Positions 7,617-15,929 of a stretch of DNA of 64,000 nt are shown here, piece after piece. The stretch is taken from NCBI GenBank assembly GCA_934090795.1, contig CAKOJQ010000008.1:6787-70786 (forward strand), in the 5' to 3' direction. The position numbers and the translations under genes are program-made. The notes beneath the pieces are model-generated. The model searched no databases. It saw only the letters and a program-made list of their open reading frames with translations, and was not told where the DNA came from. This DNA comes from an uncultured Bacilli bacterium. Lineage in GTDB: Bacteria > Bacillota_I > Bacilli_A > RF39 > UBA660. The stretch's first letter is position 1; every line of letters starts with the position of its first letter.

Positions 7617-8177
7617 ATGAATGTAAATATTAATGATATTAAAAATGGTATGACTTTAATATTAGAAGGTAAGTTAGTAACTGTTGTTGATTTTCAACAT
7701 GTTAAACCAGGAAAAGGCCCTGCTTTTGTTAGAATTAAATATCGTGATTTAAGAACAGGATCTACTATTGAAGATACTTTCAATACTAACTTAAAATTAG
7801 AAAAAGCTCATGTTGAAAAAATGCAAATGCAATTCTTATATAAAGAAAATGATAACTATGTATTTATGAATACTAATGATTATTCTCAAATGGAAGTATC
7901 ATCATCAATAATTGGCGATGATGCTAAATTCTTAAAAGAAGGATTAATTATTGAAATTCAAATGTATGAAGGAGAAATTCTTGGAATTGTTCTTCCAGAA
8001 AAAATTGATTACAAAGTTACTGAAACAACTGATGCTGTTAAAGGAAATACAACTAATAATGCTATGAAAGATGCTACAATTGAATCTGGTTATATAATTA
8101 AGGTTCCTATGTTCATTTCTGAAGGAGAAACTATAATTGTATCAACTAAAGATGGAAAGTATGTATCTCGTGCATAA
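7617..8177 (+). CDS. efp: Elongation factor P
   Basis: A 186-residue, full-length EF-P: KOW-like domain I with the tip loop KPGKGPAFVRIKYRDLRTGS (the central Lys is the position modified in many bacteria), then the two OB domains ending in SEGETIIVSTKDGKYVSRA. EF-P relieves ribosome stalling at polyproline. No EF-P modifying enzyme is visible in this window. A hairpin terminator follows. Confidence 0.96.
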   Translation: MNVNINDIKNGMTLILEGKLVTVVDFQHVKPGKGPAFVRIKYRDLRTGSTIEDTFNTNLKLEKAHVEKMQMQFLYKENDNYVFMNTNDYSQMEVSSSIIGDDAKFLKEGLIIEIQMYEGEILGIVLPEKIDYKVTETTDAVKGNTTNNAMKDATIESGYIIKVPMFISEGETIIVSTKDGKYVSRA

Positions 8178-8188
8178 ATAAAATTATT

Positions 8189-8210
8189 CTCACTATATGT
8201 GAGTTTTTTT
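8189..8210 (+). terminator. Rho-independent terminator after efp
   Basis: CTCAC/GTGAG hairpin with a TATAT loop, followed by T7. Confidence 0.85.
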
Positions 8211-8355
8211 GTTTTATTTATCAAAACAGTATGTTATTATAAATTCAAAAGGAATAGTGAGTATAAATTGATCATTTTAAAGCAAAAGAAAATAATTCTA
8301 TAAAAATTTATATAAAACTATAAAATATTATATTTGTTAAAGAGGTGTATTCAAA

Positions 8356-8901
8356 ATGTTATTAAATATTTTAATATTTATATTAAAAACTAACTTATAT
8401 ATTTCGGTTGTATGTAATATAATTACAAACTGTATTATTTATCCTTATGCTGAATATAAGTTAGAAAAAGAAGGATATACTATTTCGGAAAATGACAATA
8501 TCTTTATAAATTTTTTGAATTTAGTAATTAGAGGTTTAATATTTTTTATACCAATTATTAATTTAACTACTACAATTAACTATCTTTTTAATTTTGATTG
8601 GTTTTATAAAGAATTGAAATCTATATATAGTGATAAACATATTGATAATAGCAAAATAATTGCGGATGAAAATGAAAAAGAAGATAATAAAGATGTTGAA
8701 AATAAAAATATTGAAATTATAAAAATACCTGATTTAAATATAGATCAATCTGAATTTGATAAGATGTCTGAAAAGGAACAATTAGAATTTCTTAAAAAAT
8801 TTTTTAATGATAATCGCGAAATAATAGAATCTGAATTGTTAATAGATAATAACGAGAAAAAAGAGGATGTTAAAAAGTTAATAAACAAACAGAAAAAATA
8901 A
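8356..8901 (+). CDS. Membrane protein with acidic cytoplasmic tail, function unknown
   Basis: A 181-residue protein with AAAGAGGTG upstream. Two hydrophobic segments (about residues 2-32 and 53-82) precede a long Lys/Glu/Asp-rich tail with a FDKMSEKEQLEFLKKFF helix. No catalytic motif is seen. The two-helix region resembles other small Bacilli membrane proteins of unknown role. Nearby intergenic DNA (8211-8355, 8902-9000) shows nothing I can support. Confidence 0.55.
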   Translation: MLLNILIFILKTNLYISVVCNIITNCIIYPYAEYKLEKEGYTISENDNIFINFLNLVIRGLIFFIPIINLTTTINYLFNFDWFYKELKSIYSDKHIDNSKIIADENEKEDNKDVENKNIEIIKIPDLNIDQSEFDKMSEKEQLEFLKKFFNDNREIIESELLIDNNEKKEDVKKLINKQKK

Positions 8902-9002
8902 TTTAATTTTACTAAATTTAAATATATTCTATAAAATAATTAAAGATTTATAATTTAACAGCAAATTTTGTAAATAATATAGAAAATAATAAAATATTTT
9001 GG

Positions 9003-9031
9003 TTGTACCATTTAAATTTAAGTGATATAAT
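9003..9031 (+). promoter_or_regulatory. Sigma-A-type promoter of rpsU-yqeY
   Basis: TTGTAC at 9003-9008, 17 bp spacer, TATAAT at 9026-9031 with an upstream TG; GAAGGGAGGG precedes the rpsU ATG. Confidence 0.75.
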
Positions 9032-9060
9032 ATATTTGACTTTGAAGGGAGGGAATAATA

Positions 9061-9261
9061 ATGACAAAGGTAGTAGCTAGAAATGGTGAAGATATTGATA
9101 AATTAATCAAAAGATTCACAGTTGGTGTAAATCGTAGCGGTGTCCCTTCTGAAATGAAAAAACATAGAGCTTACGAAAAACCAGGAGTACGTAGAAGAAA
9201 CAACGAAAAGGAAATGCTTAAAAATTTCCGTAAGAAAAATCGTAAAAAAAGAAATGCTTAA
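9061..9261 (+). CDS. rpsU: 30S ribosomal protein bS21
   Basis: A 66-residue basic protein with the bS21 pattern: VVARNGEDIDKLIKRF, then SEMKKHRAYEKPG.RRR and a Lys/Arg-rich C-terminus. bS21 acts in translation initiation near the anti-Shine-Dalgarno end of 16S rRNA. It is followed by yqeY, the conserved Firmicutes order. Confidence 0.95.
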   Translation: MTKVVARNGEDIDKLIKRFTVGVNRSGVPSEMKKHRAYEKPGVRRRNNEKEMLKNFRKKNRKKRNA

Positions 9262-9290
9262 GAATTAAAAATAGAAACTAGGTAATGAAA

Positions 9291-9728
9291 ATGTTTGAAA
9301 AAATAACAAAAGATTTAACTGAGGCTATGAAAAATAAAGATGCTTTTAGACTTTCAGTATTAAGAATGCTTAAAAGTGCTTTAAAAAATGAAGAAATTAA
9401 TAAAAAAAGTCCTTTAACTGATGATGAGGTTTTAGCAATAATTAAAAAACAAGTTAAAACAAGAAAAGATTCAATGAATGAATATGCTAGTTACAATCGT
9501 ATGGATCTAGCTGATTCATTACAAAAAGAAATAGATATTTTAAATGCTTATTTACCAGAAGAATTATCTGATGAAGAATTAGAAAAAGTAATTACTGAAA
9601 CAATTGCTAAATTAAATGCAGATAGTGTTAAACAAATGGGATTAGTAATTAAAACTATATCTAGTGAATATGGTGCTAGATGTGATATGGCTAAAGTAAG
9701 TAAAATAGTTAAGGAAAAATTATCATAA
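9291..9728 (+). CDS. yqeY: GatB/YqeY-domain protein
   Basis: A ~145-residue YqeY protein: an N-terminal helical part (FRLSVLRMLKSALKNEEINK) and the C-terminal tail shared with GatB (KQMGLVIKTISSEYGARCDMAKVSKIV). The GatB relationship suggests tRNA binding, but the role is unproven. The ATG at 9291 is preferred to the one at 9285 because of spacing from AGG. It is co-transcribed with rpsU and closed by a strong terminator. Confidence 0.9.
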   Translation: MFEKITKDLTEAMKNKDAFRLSVLRMLKSALKNEEINKKSPLTDDEVLAIIKKQVKTRKDSMNEYASYNRMDLADSLQKEIDILNAYLPEELSDEELEKVITETIAKLNADSVKQMGLVIKTISSEYGARCDMAKVSKIVKEKLS

Positions 9729-9751
9729 GTTGCAAAAATGCAACTTTTTTT
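9729..9751 (+). terminator. Rho-independent terminator after yqeY
   Basis: GTTGCA/TGCAAC hairpin with a 4-base loop and T7, directly after the stop codon. Confidence 0.88.
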
Positions 9752-9867
9752 AATGGAAAAACAAGTAAAAGTATTATCTTTGTGTAATATATATTTATAG
9801 AGGAATTAAAACATTTAACGACAAATTATTTAGAAAATAAGTCGTATATTATTCTTGGTGATAATAA

Positions 9868-10275
9868 ATGAAAAAAATAATTCCTTACATACTAGCAGTT
9901 ATACTTGGTTATTTAATCTCAAATCTTATCTTTGATTATCAAAATATTAAGATGACTGGCTTTCAATTAGGTGTATATAATAATATTACACTGGCCAAAG
10001 AATATAGTAAAAAATATCCATCATCAATCATTATTAAAGACGATGATGTTTATAGACTTTACTACAGTATTCTATCTAATAATGAGACAATATCTAAAAT
10101 GGAAGATTACCTTAATAAAAATAATATTGCCTTTTATAAAAAAGAAATATTAGTAAAAGATAATGGTTTAATTAAAGCCTTAAATAAATATGAAAAAAGT
10201 ATGATTGAAGTAAGTGACGATGCTTTTAAAGCAATTAATGAAGTTATTATGGAAAGTTATGGAGGTGAAGTATGA
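9868..10275 (+). CDS. SPOR-like membrane-anchored protein in the SpoIIB position
   Basis: A 135-residue protein: N-terminal membrane anchor (residues 4-22), then a short domain starting FQLGVYNN and AKEYSKKYPSSIIIKDDD, which resembles a SPOR repeat (the domain that binds denuded peptidoglycan). It overlaps radC by 4 bases. In Bacillus the SPOR-containing SpoIIB gene lies just upstream of maf-radC-mreBCD, so position and domain both suggest a reduced SpoIIB analogue in engulfment. Similarity to SPOR is by eye only. Confidence 0.5.
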   Translation: MKKIIPYILAVILGYLISNLIFDYQNIKMTGFQLGVYNNITLAKEYSKKYPSSIIIKDDDVYRLYYSILSNNETISKMEDYLNKNNIAFYKKEILVKDNGLIKALNKYEKSMIEVSDDAFKAINEVIMESYGGEV

Positions 10276-10955
10276 AAATAAAAGACATTCCTAAAAGTGA
10301 GCGTCCTAGAGAAAGATTGTTAAAATATGGAGTAGATAATTTATCTAATGAAGATTTAATTTCAATAATATTAGGAACTGGAACTAAAAATCTAAATGTT
10401 AGAGAATTAAGTATTAATGTTTTAAAAGAAATTAAAAATTTAAATGATCTAAGTGATTTAAACGTTCAAGAACTAACCAGAATTAAAGGAATAGGAATAG
10501 TTAAGGCAATAAATCTAGTTGCCGCTATTGAACTAGGTAAAAGAGTATGCAATCTAACAATTGAAAATAAGTTATCATTAAAAAATAGTACCTTAGTTAA
10601 CAAATATTTTTCTAATCTTATTGCTAGCCTAAAACAAGAAAATTTACTTGTTATATTGGTTAATAATGCTAAAAAATTAATTGACTATAAAATCATGTTT
10701 AAAGGTACTGATATGGCTAGTTTAGTAAGTATTAAAGAAATACTTAATTATGCCCTTAAATTAAGAGCATCAGGCATTATCATAATGCATAATCATCCAT
10801 CAGGTAATTTAAGTCCATCAGATGCAGATAAAATTCTAACCAATAAACTAATAGTGGCTGCAAATGCGGTTGAAATCCCATTATTAGATCATATTATAAC
10901 TAGTGGCAAATCATTTTATAGTTTTTTTGAAGGTGAAATAATCTATGAAAAATAA
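10272..10955 (+). CDS. radC: RadC family JAB/MPN-domain protein
   Basis: A 227-residue, full-length RadC/YsxA protein: N-terminal helix-hairpin-helix region (RIKGIGIVKAINLVAAIELG) and a C-terminal JAB domain. The zinc motif is complete (MHNHPSGNLSPSDAD), with the following LLDHIITSG block. A DNA repair role is traditional but doubtful. It lies directly upstream of mreC as in Bacillus, but without mreB in between. Confidence 0.93.
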   Translation: MKIKDIPKSERPRERLLKYGVDNLSNEDLISIILGTGTKNLNVRELSINVLKEIKNLNDLSDLNVQELTRIKGIGIVKAINLVAAIELGKRVCNLTIENKLSLKNSTLVNKYFSNLIASLKQENLLVILVNNAKKLIDYKIMFKGTDMASLVSIKEILNYALKLRASGIIIMHNHPSGNLSPSDADKILTNKLIVAANAVEIPLLDHIITSGKSFYSFFEGEIIYEK

Positions 10956-11553
10956 ATCAATCTTTTTTCTTATTTTATTAATAATAATTATATCTCGTAA
11001 TTCTATCTTAAATCTAATTAATAATACACTTAAAATATTTCTAAACAAAGATAATACCTTAGAAATAAACTATTTAAATAATGAAATAACTCGCTTAAAG
11101 GAAGAATATAATAAATTATTAGATTTTAAAAATAACATTAATATCGATGAAACATACATAATCACAAACGTATATAAAAATAATTATGGATTCGATAAAT
11201 TAATAATTAATGGTGATAACTATAATTTATATGATGAAGTATTAACAAATGAAGGATTAATAGGCTATATTTCTAAAATAAATAATAAGTATTCAGAAAT
11301 AAGTTACATCTATAATACTAAAGTACCAGTAAGAATAAATAATAACTATGGTAAAATTATTTCTAGCGATAAAGATAATAATATAATTATAAGTGAAATA
11401 GATGACGCTAACTTAAATGATTCCGTTTATAGTGTTAACAATTCTTATATTGGGAAAGTAATAAAAATAAATAATATGGATTTAAATACAACAATAACCG
11501 TAAAACCAATTGATTTAAAAAATATTGATTATGTTCTAGTAAGAAGTGTTTAA
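10945..11553 (+). CDS. mreC: Rod shape-determining protein MreC
   Basis: A 202-residue protein: N-terminal transmembrane helix, coiled coil (NNEITRLKEEYNKLLDF), then the MreC beta domain with ITNVYKNNYG, NEGLIGYISKI and IGKVIKI blocks. It overlaps radC by 11 bases and is somewhat shorter than the ~280-residue norm. MreC scaffolds the elongation machinery outside the membrane. mreB is missing upstream, so the cytoskeletal partner must be elsewhere or absent. Confidence 0.85.
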   Translation: MKNKSIFFLILLIIIISRNSILNLINNTLKIFLNKDNTLEINYLNNEITRLKEEYNKLLDFKNNINIDETYIITNVYKNNYGFDKLIINGDNYNLYDEVLTNEGLIGYISKINNKYSEISYIYNTKVPVRINNNYGKIISSDKDNNIIISEIDDANLNDSVYSVNNSYIGKVIKINNMDLNTTITVKPIDLKNIDYVLVRSV

Positions 11554-11554
11554 T

Positions 11555-11938
11555 ATGTTATTAGATTTTCTATCAGTTAATTATTTTAATATCTATTTAG
11601 TATCTATAATTATTTTTATATTTATTATAAATGATAAATTAATGTACTATATCTTATTATTAGACTTAATTATTAATGGTATTCCTTTTATATCTATGAT
11701 TATAATTATTTTATATTATTTAAATAAGTCTATTTTAAAAAGAATAAACGCTAGTTTTATAAATAAATACATATTATCAATAATATATTATTTCTTATTT
11801 AGCATTATTCTATATAGTATCTTTAATAAATTCAATTTATATATAATCAAATATTTAATTAATAATTTACCATTAAATCTAATATATTATTATATAAGTT
11901 TAAAAATAGTAGATAGAAAGAATGAAAATTATGAATAA
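11555..11938 (+). CDS. mreD: Rod shape-determining protein MreD
   Basis: A ~127-residue protein, almost entirely hydrophobic with about five membrane helices. It is identified chiefly by position after mreC and by size. The ATG at 11555 just after the mreC stop is chosen; an in-frame GTG at 11546 is possible. Sequence-level similarity to MreD is weak, as is usual for this family. Confidence 0.7.
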   Translation: MLLDFLSVNYFNIYLVSIIIFIFIINDKLMYYILLLDLIINGIPFISMIIIILYYLNKSILKRINASFINKYILSIIYYFLFSIILYSIFNKFNLYIIKYLINNLPLNLIYYYISLKIVDRKNENYE

Positions 11939-12458
11939 GAAAAAATATGTTAAATCTTTATTTATAAGAGTATTAATAAGTATTGTTTTATTTCTAATTG
12001 TTGGTATATCTATAAATCGAAGTGATAAATTTCTTTTATTTTATAAAAACAATGTTTATGATAAAAACTTAAATTTTAGTAAAATAAGTAATTTTATTAA
12101 TAAACACTTTGGTAAAACCTTTTATGTTGATGAAAATGTAACCTCAGTTAATAAAGAAATAAAGTATACTTCTTTTAATACATACAAAGATGGTGCCGTC
12201 TTGAATGATATTAACAGCGTATATCCTTTTAAAAGTGGCATAGTAGTTTTTATAGGTGAAAAAGAAGATTATGGTAGCACTATAATTATCCAAGGAATGG
12301 ATGGAGTAGATTATTGGTATAGCAATATTACTGATATAGGAGTTAAGTTATATGACTATGTTGAAGATAAAAATATTATAGGCCATGCTAAAGATAATAA
12401 ATTATATGTCTTATTTATGAAAGATAATAAATTTTTAGATTATAATGATTATTTATAA
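11922..12458 (+). CDS. spoIVFA: SpoIVFA-like regulator of pro-sigma-K processing
   Basis: A 178-residue protein: a transmembrane helix at about residues 13-32, a linker, and a C-terminal degenerate LytM/M23 fold (FKSGIVVFIGEKEDYGSTI, GVDYWYSNI, IGHAKDNKLYV) lacking the zinc ligands. In Bacillus SpoIVFA holds SpoIVFB inactive until SpoIVB cuts it. It overlaps mreD by 17 bases and lies 39 bases before spoIVFB; this mreCD-...-spoIVFAB order is conserved in Bacillus (minCD are missing here). A second in-frame ATG at 11931 is an alternative start. Confidence 0.85.
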   Translation: MKIMNKKKYVKSLFIRVLISIVLFLIVGISINRSDKFLLFYKNNVYDKNLNFSKISNFINKHFGKTFYVDENVTSVNKEIKYTSFNTYKDGAVLNDINSVYPFKSGIVVFIGEKEDYGSTIIIQGMDGVDYWYSNITDIGVKLYDYVEDKNIIGHAKDNKLYVLFMKDNKFLDYNDYL

Positions 12459-12497
12459 TTTAGAAATATTATCTTTTTATTTAGAATAAATTATTAT

Positions 12498-13241
12498 ATG
12501 AAAATAAATATCCATCCTTTAACAATTATTTTAACCTTAATTACTTTCTTATGTGGTCATTTTAATTATTTTTTAATTATCTTAACAATTATATTATTTC
12601 ATGATTTAGGTCATTTAAGTACTATGAAATTATTTAAAATAAAAGTATCTAAATTAACAATCTTACCATTTGGAAGTATTATTGATAGTGATTTAAAATA
12701 TAATGAAAATACTTTAAAAAAAATATTAATTGCGACTGCTGGTGTATTATTTCAAATTATTTTATATTTAATATTTATTTTTTTATCTAAACAAGGATTT
12801 ATAACCTATTTAACATATCAAATTTTTCTTAAATATAACAAATACATTATCTTATTTAATTTATTACCTATTATTCCTTTAGATGGATCTCAGTTATTAT
12901 CTTATATATTAGAAACCTTCCTACCATTTAAATTAAGTATATATTTAAAATGTATTATAAGTATAATTTTTTTAATTTTATTAGTGCTAATTAGTAATCC
13001 ATCCCTAGATTTATTAAATATAATTATTTTAAGTTTTTATAAAACTTATGAAGAACTTTTAAATATTAAAATAATTTATTATAAATTTTTACTAGAAAGA
13101 TATCTTGAAAGACCTAATTTTAAAAAAGTAAAATATGTACATAATATTGATCAAATTTTTAAAAATCGTCTAAATTTTATTGGAAATATCAAAGAAATTA
13201 CACTTTTAACAAAAAAGTTTGAAAAAAAACAAGTAAATTAG
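12498..13241 (+). CDS. spoIVFB: SpoIVFB-like intramembrane metalloprotease (M50/S2P)
   Basis: A 247-residue polytopic membrane protein. The zinc motif reads FHDLGHLST, that is HDxxH where the family has HExxH. The second motif, NLLPIIPLDGSQLL, with the third zinc ligand Asp is intact. It would cut the pro-sequence from sigma K inside the mother-cell membrane. It is shorter than B. subtilis SpoIVFB at the C-terminus, so the CBS domain appears reduced or absent. Glu to Asp at the catalytic base could slow or abolish activity, or be tolerated. No clear Shine-Dalgarno precedes the ATG. Confidence 0.85.
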   Translation: MKINIHPLTIILTLITFLCGHFNYFLIILTIILFHDLGHLSTMKLFKIKVSKLTILPFGSIIDSDLKYNENTLKKILIATAGVLFQIILYLIFIFLSKQGFITYLTYQIFLKYNKYIILFNLLPIIPLDGSQLLSYILETFLPFKLSIYLKCIISIIFLILLVLISNPSLDLLNIIILSFYKTYEELLNIKIIYYKFLLERYLERPNFKKVKYVHNIDQIFKNRLNFIGNIKEITLLTKKFEKKQVN

Positions 13242-13280
13242 GTATCTTTGTACTAAATATATATATAGAGGAGGTAAAAA

Positions 13281-13949
13281 ATGGAAAAGATATCATATTA
13301 TAAAAAATATTTAATCTTAGCATCATGTCTTGTTCTTTTTGCCGTGGCAGGAATTGGTTATTTTATGTTAAATAATAATGATTCAGTTATAACTGACGTT
13401 TTAGCAGAAACAACAAGTACAACATCAGCGGTTAAAGAAGAAAGTATTAAGCTATATTTTGATATCAAAGGTAGTGTTAAAAAGCCAGGCGTATATGAAT
13501 TTACCCAAGGTGATAAAATTATCGACGCTATTAATAAAGCTGGCGGTTTAACTAAAAATGCAACTACAAATAATTTAAATCTTAGTAAAAAATTAACTAA
13601 TGAAATGGTTATTTATGTATTTAGCAAAAATGAGTTAACAACTACAAAAGCTTTAGAGCCAGTAAGTAATGCTTCAGAGTGCAAATGTGAAACTATTGAA
13701 ATTAATAATTGTGTTGATAAAAATACTACTAATGAATCAAATAAGGATACTGTTCCTGCTAAAATAAATATCAATACTGATAATAAAGAAAAGCTTATGA
13801 CTATCAGTGGTATTGGTTCTAGTAAAGCAGATGCTATAATTGAATATCGTACTAAAAATGGTAATTTTAAAACCACTGAAGATATTATGAACGTGAGTGG
13901 AATTAGTAAAACAATCTATGACAAGATTAAAGATACTATTACAGTCTAA
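13281..13949 (+). CDS. comEA: Competence DNA-binding protein ComEA
   Basis: A 222-residue protein: N-terminal membrane anchor (residues 9-29), an SLBB-like domain (YFDIKGSVKKPGVYEF to about residue 120), a Cys/Asn-rich linker and two helix-hairpin-helix motifs at the C-terminus (MTISGIGSSKADAIIEYR, MNVSGISKTIYDKIK). ComEA captures incoming DNA at the cell surface and hands it to ComEC, encoded next. Strong GAGGAGG. A similar upstream sequence occurs before the gene at 9868. Confidence 0.93.
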   Translation: MEKISYYKKYLILASCLVLFAVAGIGYFMLNNNDSVITDVLAETTSTTSAVKEESIKLYFDIKGSVKKPGVYEFTQGDKIIDAINKAGGLTKNATTNNLNLSKKLTNEMVIYVFSKNELTTTKALEPVSNASECKCETIEINNCVDKNTTNESNKDTVPAKININTDNKEKLMTISGIGSSKADAIIEYRTKNGNFKTTEDIMNVSGISKTIYDKIKDTITV

Positions 13950-15918
13950 TATAATATTTTATTGTCTATTAATAGTTACCATTTTATATGTTGGTATTAA
14001 AGTAAAGATAGGCTATACCAGTAAGATTAATGTAAATGAAGAATTTACTGGTATAGTAACTACCATAATTAAAAAAGAAAACTCCTTTAAATTAACTATT
14101 AAAGGTAAAGAAAAATTAATAGTTTATATAAATAATATTGATAATCTCGAATTAGGCGATAAAGCAACAGTAAGCGGAGAATATGTTTTACCTAAAAAAG
14201 CAACTATTCCTAACAATTTTGACTATCAAAAATATTTATATAACAATCATATATTTTATATTATGTATGCAAAAGAATTAAAAATACTAAAAAAGAATCA
14301 AAATATTATATATGAGACAAAAAAACATATTTTAAATAAAACAAATAATTATAAAAATAGAGGTTATTTAAATGCTTTTATAATTGGCGATAAAACTGAT
14401 TTAGAATTTTATGAAACCTATCAAAATAATGGGATAAGTCATCTATTTGCCTTAAGTGGTATGCATATTAGTATGCTTTCATTAATAATTTATAAATTAG
14501 TAAATAAATTTAAACATAAAGATCTAATAGTTGTTATGTTTCTATTATTTTATGTAACTTTAACTAACTTTTCAGCAAGTATCTTAAGAACGATAATCTT
14601 TTTTATTATTCTTAAATTAAATAAGAAACTAGATTTAAATATAAGTACCAAAAATTCTTTATTATTAACGTTATCTATAATGATGATTTATAATCCCTTA
14701 ATTATTTTTGATATAGGTTTTCAATATTCGAGTTTAGTTACGATTGGCTTAATAGTAAGCACTAAATATTATAAAAAGAATTATTTTTACAATTTATTTA
14801 TAACTTCATTTATAGCTATTTTGTTTAGTTTACCAATAACACTTTATAATAATTATGAATTAAACTTATTGTCTATTATAAATAACCTAATAAATGTTCC
14901 CTTAATAACATTTATTATTTATCCATTAAGCTTATTAACATTTATTTTAAAGTTTTTAGAACCTATCTATAATTTAACTATAAATTTACTTGAGTTTATT
15001 AACAATCTAAGTAGCATATTTTCTTTAACCATAATTGTACCTAAAGTTAATATTATCTTTTATTTAATTTATTATATTCTTATTTATTTATACATTGAAT
15101 CTAACAATAAGAAATATATTTTAATAGCTTGTTTATATCTTCTATCATTTAAATTAAAACCATTTATAGATCTCAATAATTATGTTTATTATCTAGATGT
15201 TGGGCAGGGCGATTCATCTTTAATTATATACAATGATGAGGTAGTAATGATTGATACTGGCGGTATAAGTAATTTTTTCGTTAGTTCAGGAAGTATTAAA
15301 CTTTTGAAGTCATTAGGTTATTCTCATATAGATTATCTAATTCTAACGCATGGAGACTCTGATCATATGGGAGATAGTATTTATTTAATAAATAATTATA
15401 ATATAAAAAATGTTGTTTTAAATAATGATAGTTTTAATGAACTAGAAATAAATTTAATAAACGAATTAAAAAATAAAAAGATAAAATATTATCAGAATGT
15501 TAAGAAGATACCAATAAGTAATAACATAATTACGATATTAAATACTAAAGAATATGATAATGAGAACGATAATAGTAATGTGATTTATATAGAATTAAAT
15601 AATTATAAATTTATGTTTATGGGTGATGCCGGAGTAGATAAAGAAAAGGATATATTAGAAAGATATAATATATCGAATATAGATGTATTAAAAGTAGGGC
15701 ATCATGGAAGTAAGACAAGTAGTAGTAAAAGTTTTATTAATAAGATAAAACCAAAATACTCTATTATTAGTGTTGGAAAGAATAATAGGTATGGTCATCC
15801 AAATAAGGAAGTATTAAATAATCTAGATCATTCAAAAATATATAGAACAGATGAGGACGGAAGCATTATGTTTAAGATTAAAAATAATAAATTAAAAATT
15901 GAGACTTGTAGTCCGTAG
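13918..15918 (+). CDS. comEC: ComEC/Rec2 DNA uptake channel
   Basis: A ~666-residue membrane protein. N-terminal soluble domain with FTGIVTTI, central Competence domain starting with HLFALSGMHISMLSLII and ~10 membrane helices, and a C-terminal metallo-beta-lactamase-type nuclease domain: DVGQGDSSLI, THGDSDHMG, VGHHGSKTSSS, RYGHPNKEVL. It translocates single-stranded DNA during transformation. The ATG at 13918 overlaps comEA by 32 bases; the exact start is uncertain. The last ~53 codons are duplicated in diverged form at 16943-17107. Confidence 0.92.
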   Translation: MTRLKILLQSNIIFYCLLIVTILYVGIKVKIGYTSKINVNEEFTGIVTTIIKKENSFKLTIKGKEKLIVYINNIDNLELGDKATVSGEYVLPKKATIPNNFDYQKYLYNNHIFYIMYAKELKILKKNQNIIYETKKHILNKTNNYKNRGYLNAFIIGDKTDLEFYETYQNNGISHLFALSGMHISMLSLIIYKLVNKFKHKDLIVVMFLLFYVTLTNFSASILRTIIFFIILKLNKKLDLNISTKNSLLLTLSIMMIYNPLIIFDIGFQYSSLVTIGLIVSTKYYKKNYFYNLFITSFIAILFSLPITLYNNYELNLLSIINNLINVPLITFIIYPLSLLTFILKFLEPIYNLTINLLEFINNLSSIFSLTIIVPKVNIIFYLIYYILIYLYIESNNKKYILIACLYLLSFKLKPFIDLNNYVYYLDVGQGDSSLIIYNDEVVMIDTGGISNFFVSSGSIKLLKSLGYSHIDYLILTHGDSDHMGDSIYLINNYNIKNVVLNNDSFNELEINLINELKNKKIKYYQNVKKIPISNNIITILNTKEYDNENDNSNVIYIELNNYKFMFMGDAGVDKEKDILERYNISNIDVLKVGHHGSKTSSSKSFINKIKPKYSIISVGKNNRYGHPNKEVLNNLDHSKIYRTDEDGSIMFKIKNNKLKIETCSP

Positions 15919-15929
15919 AAAGGAGTAAT

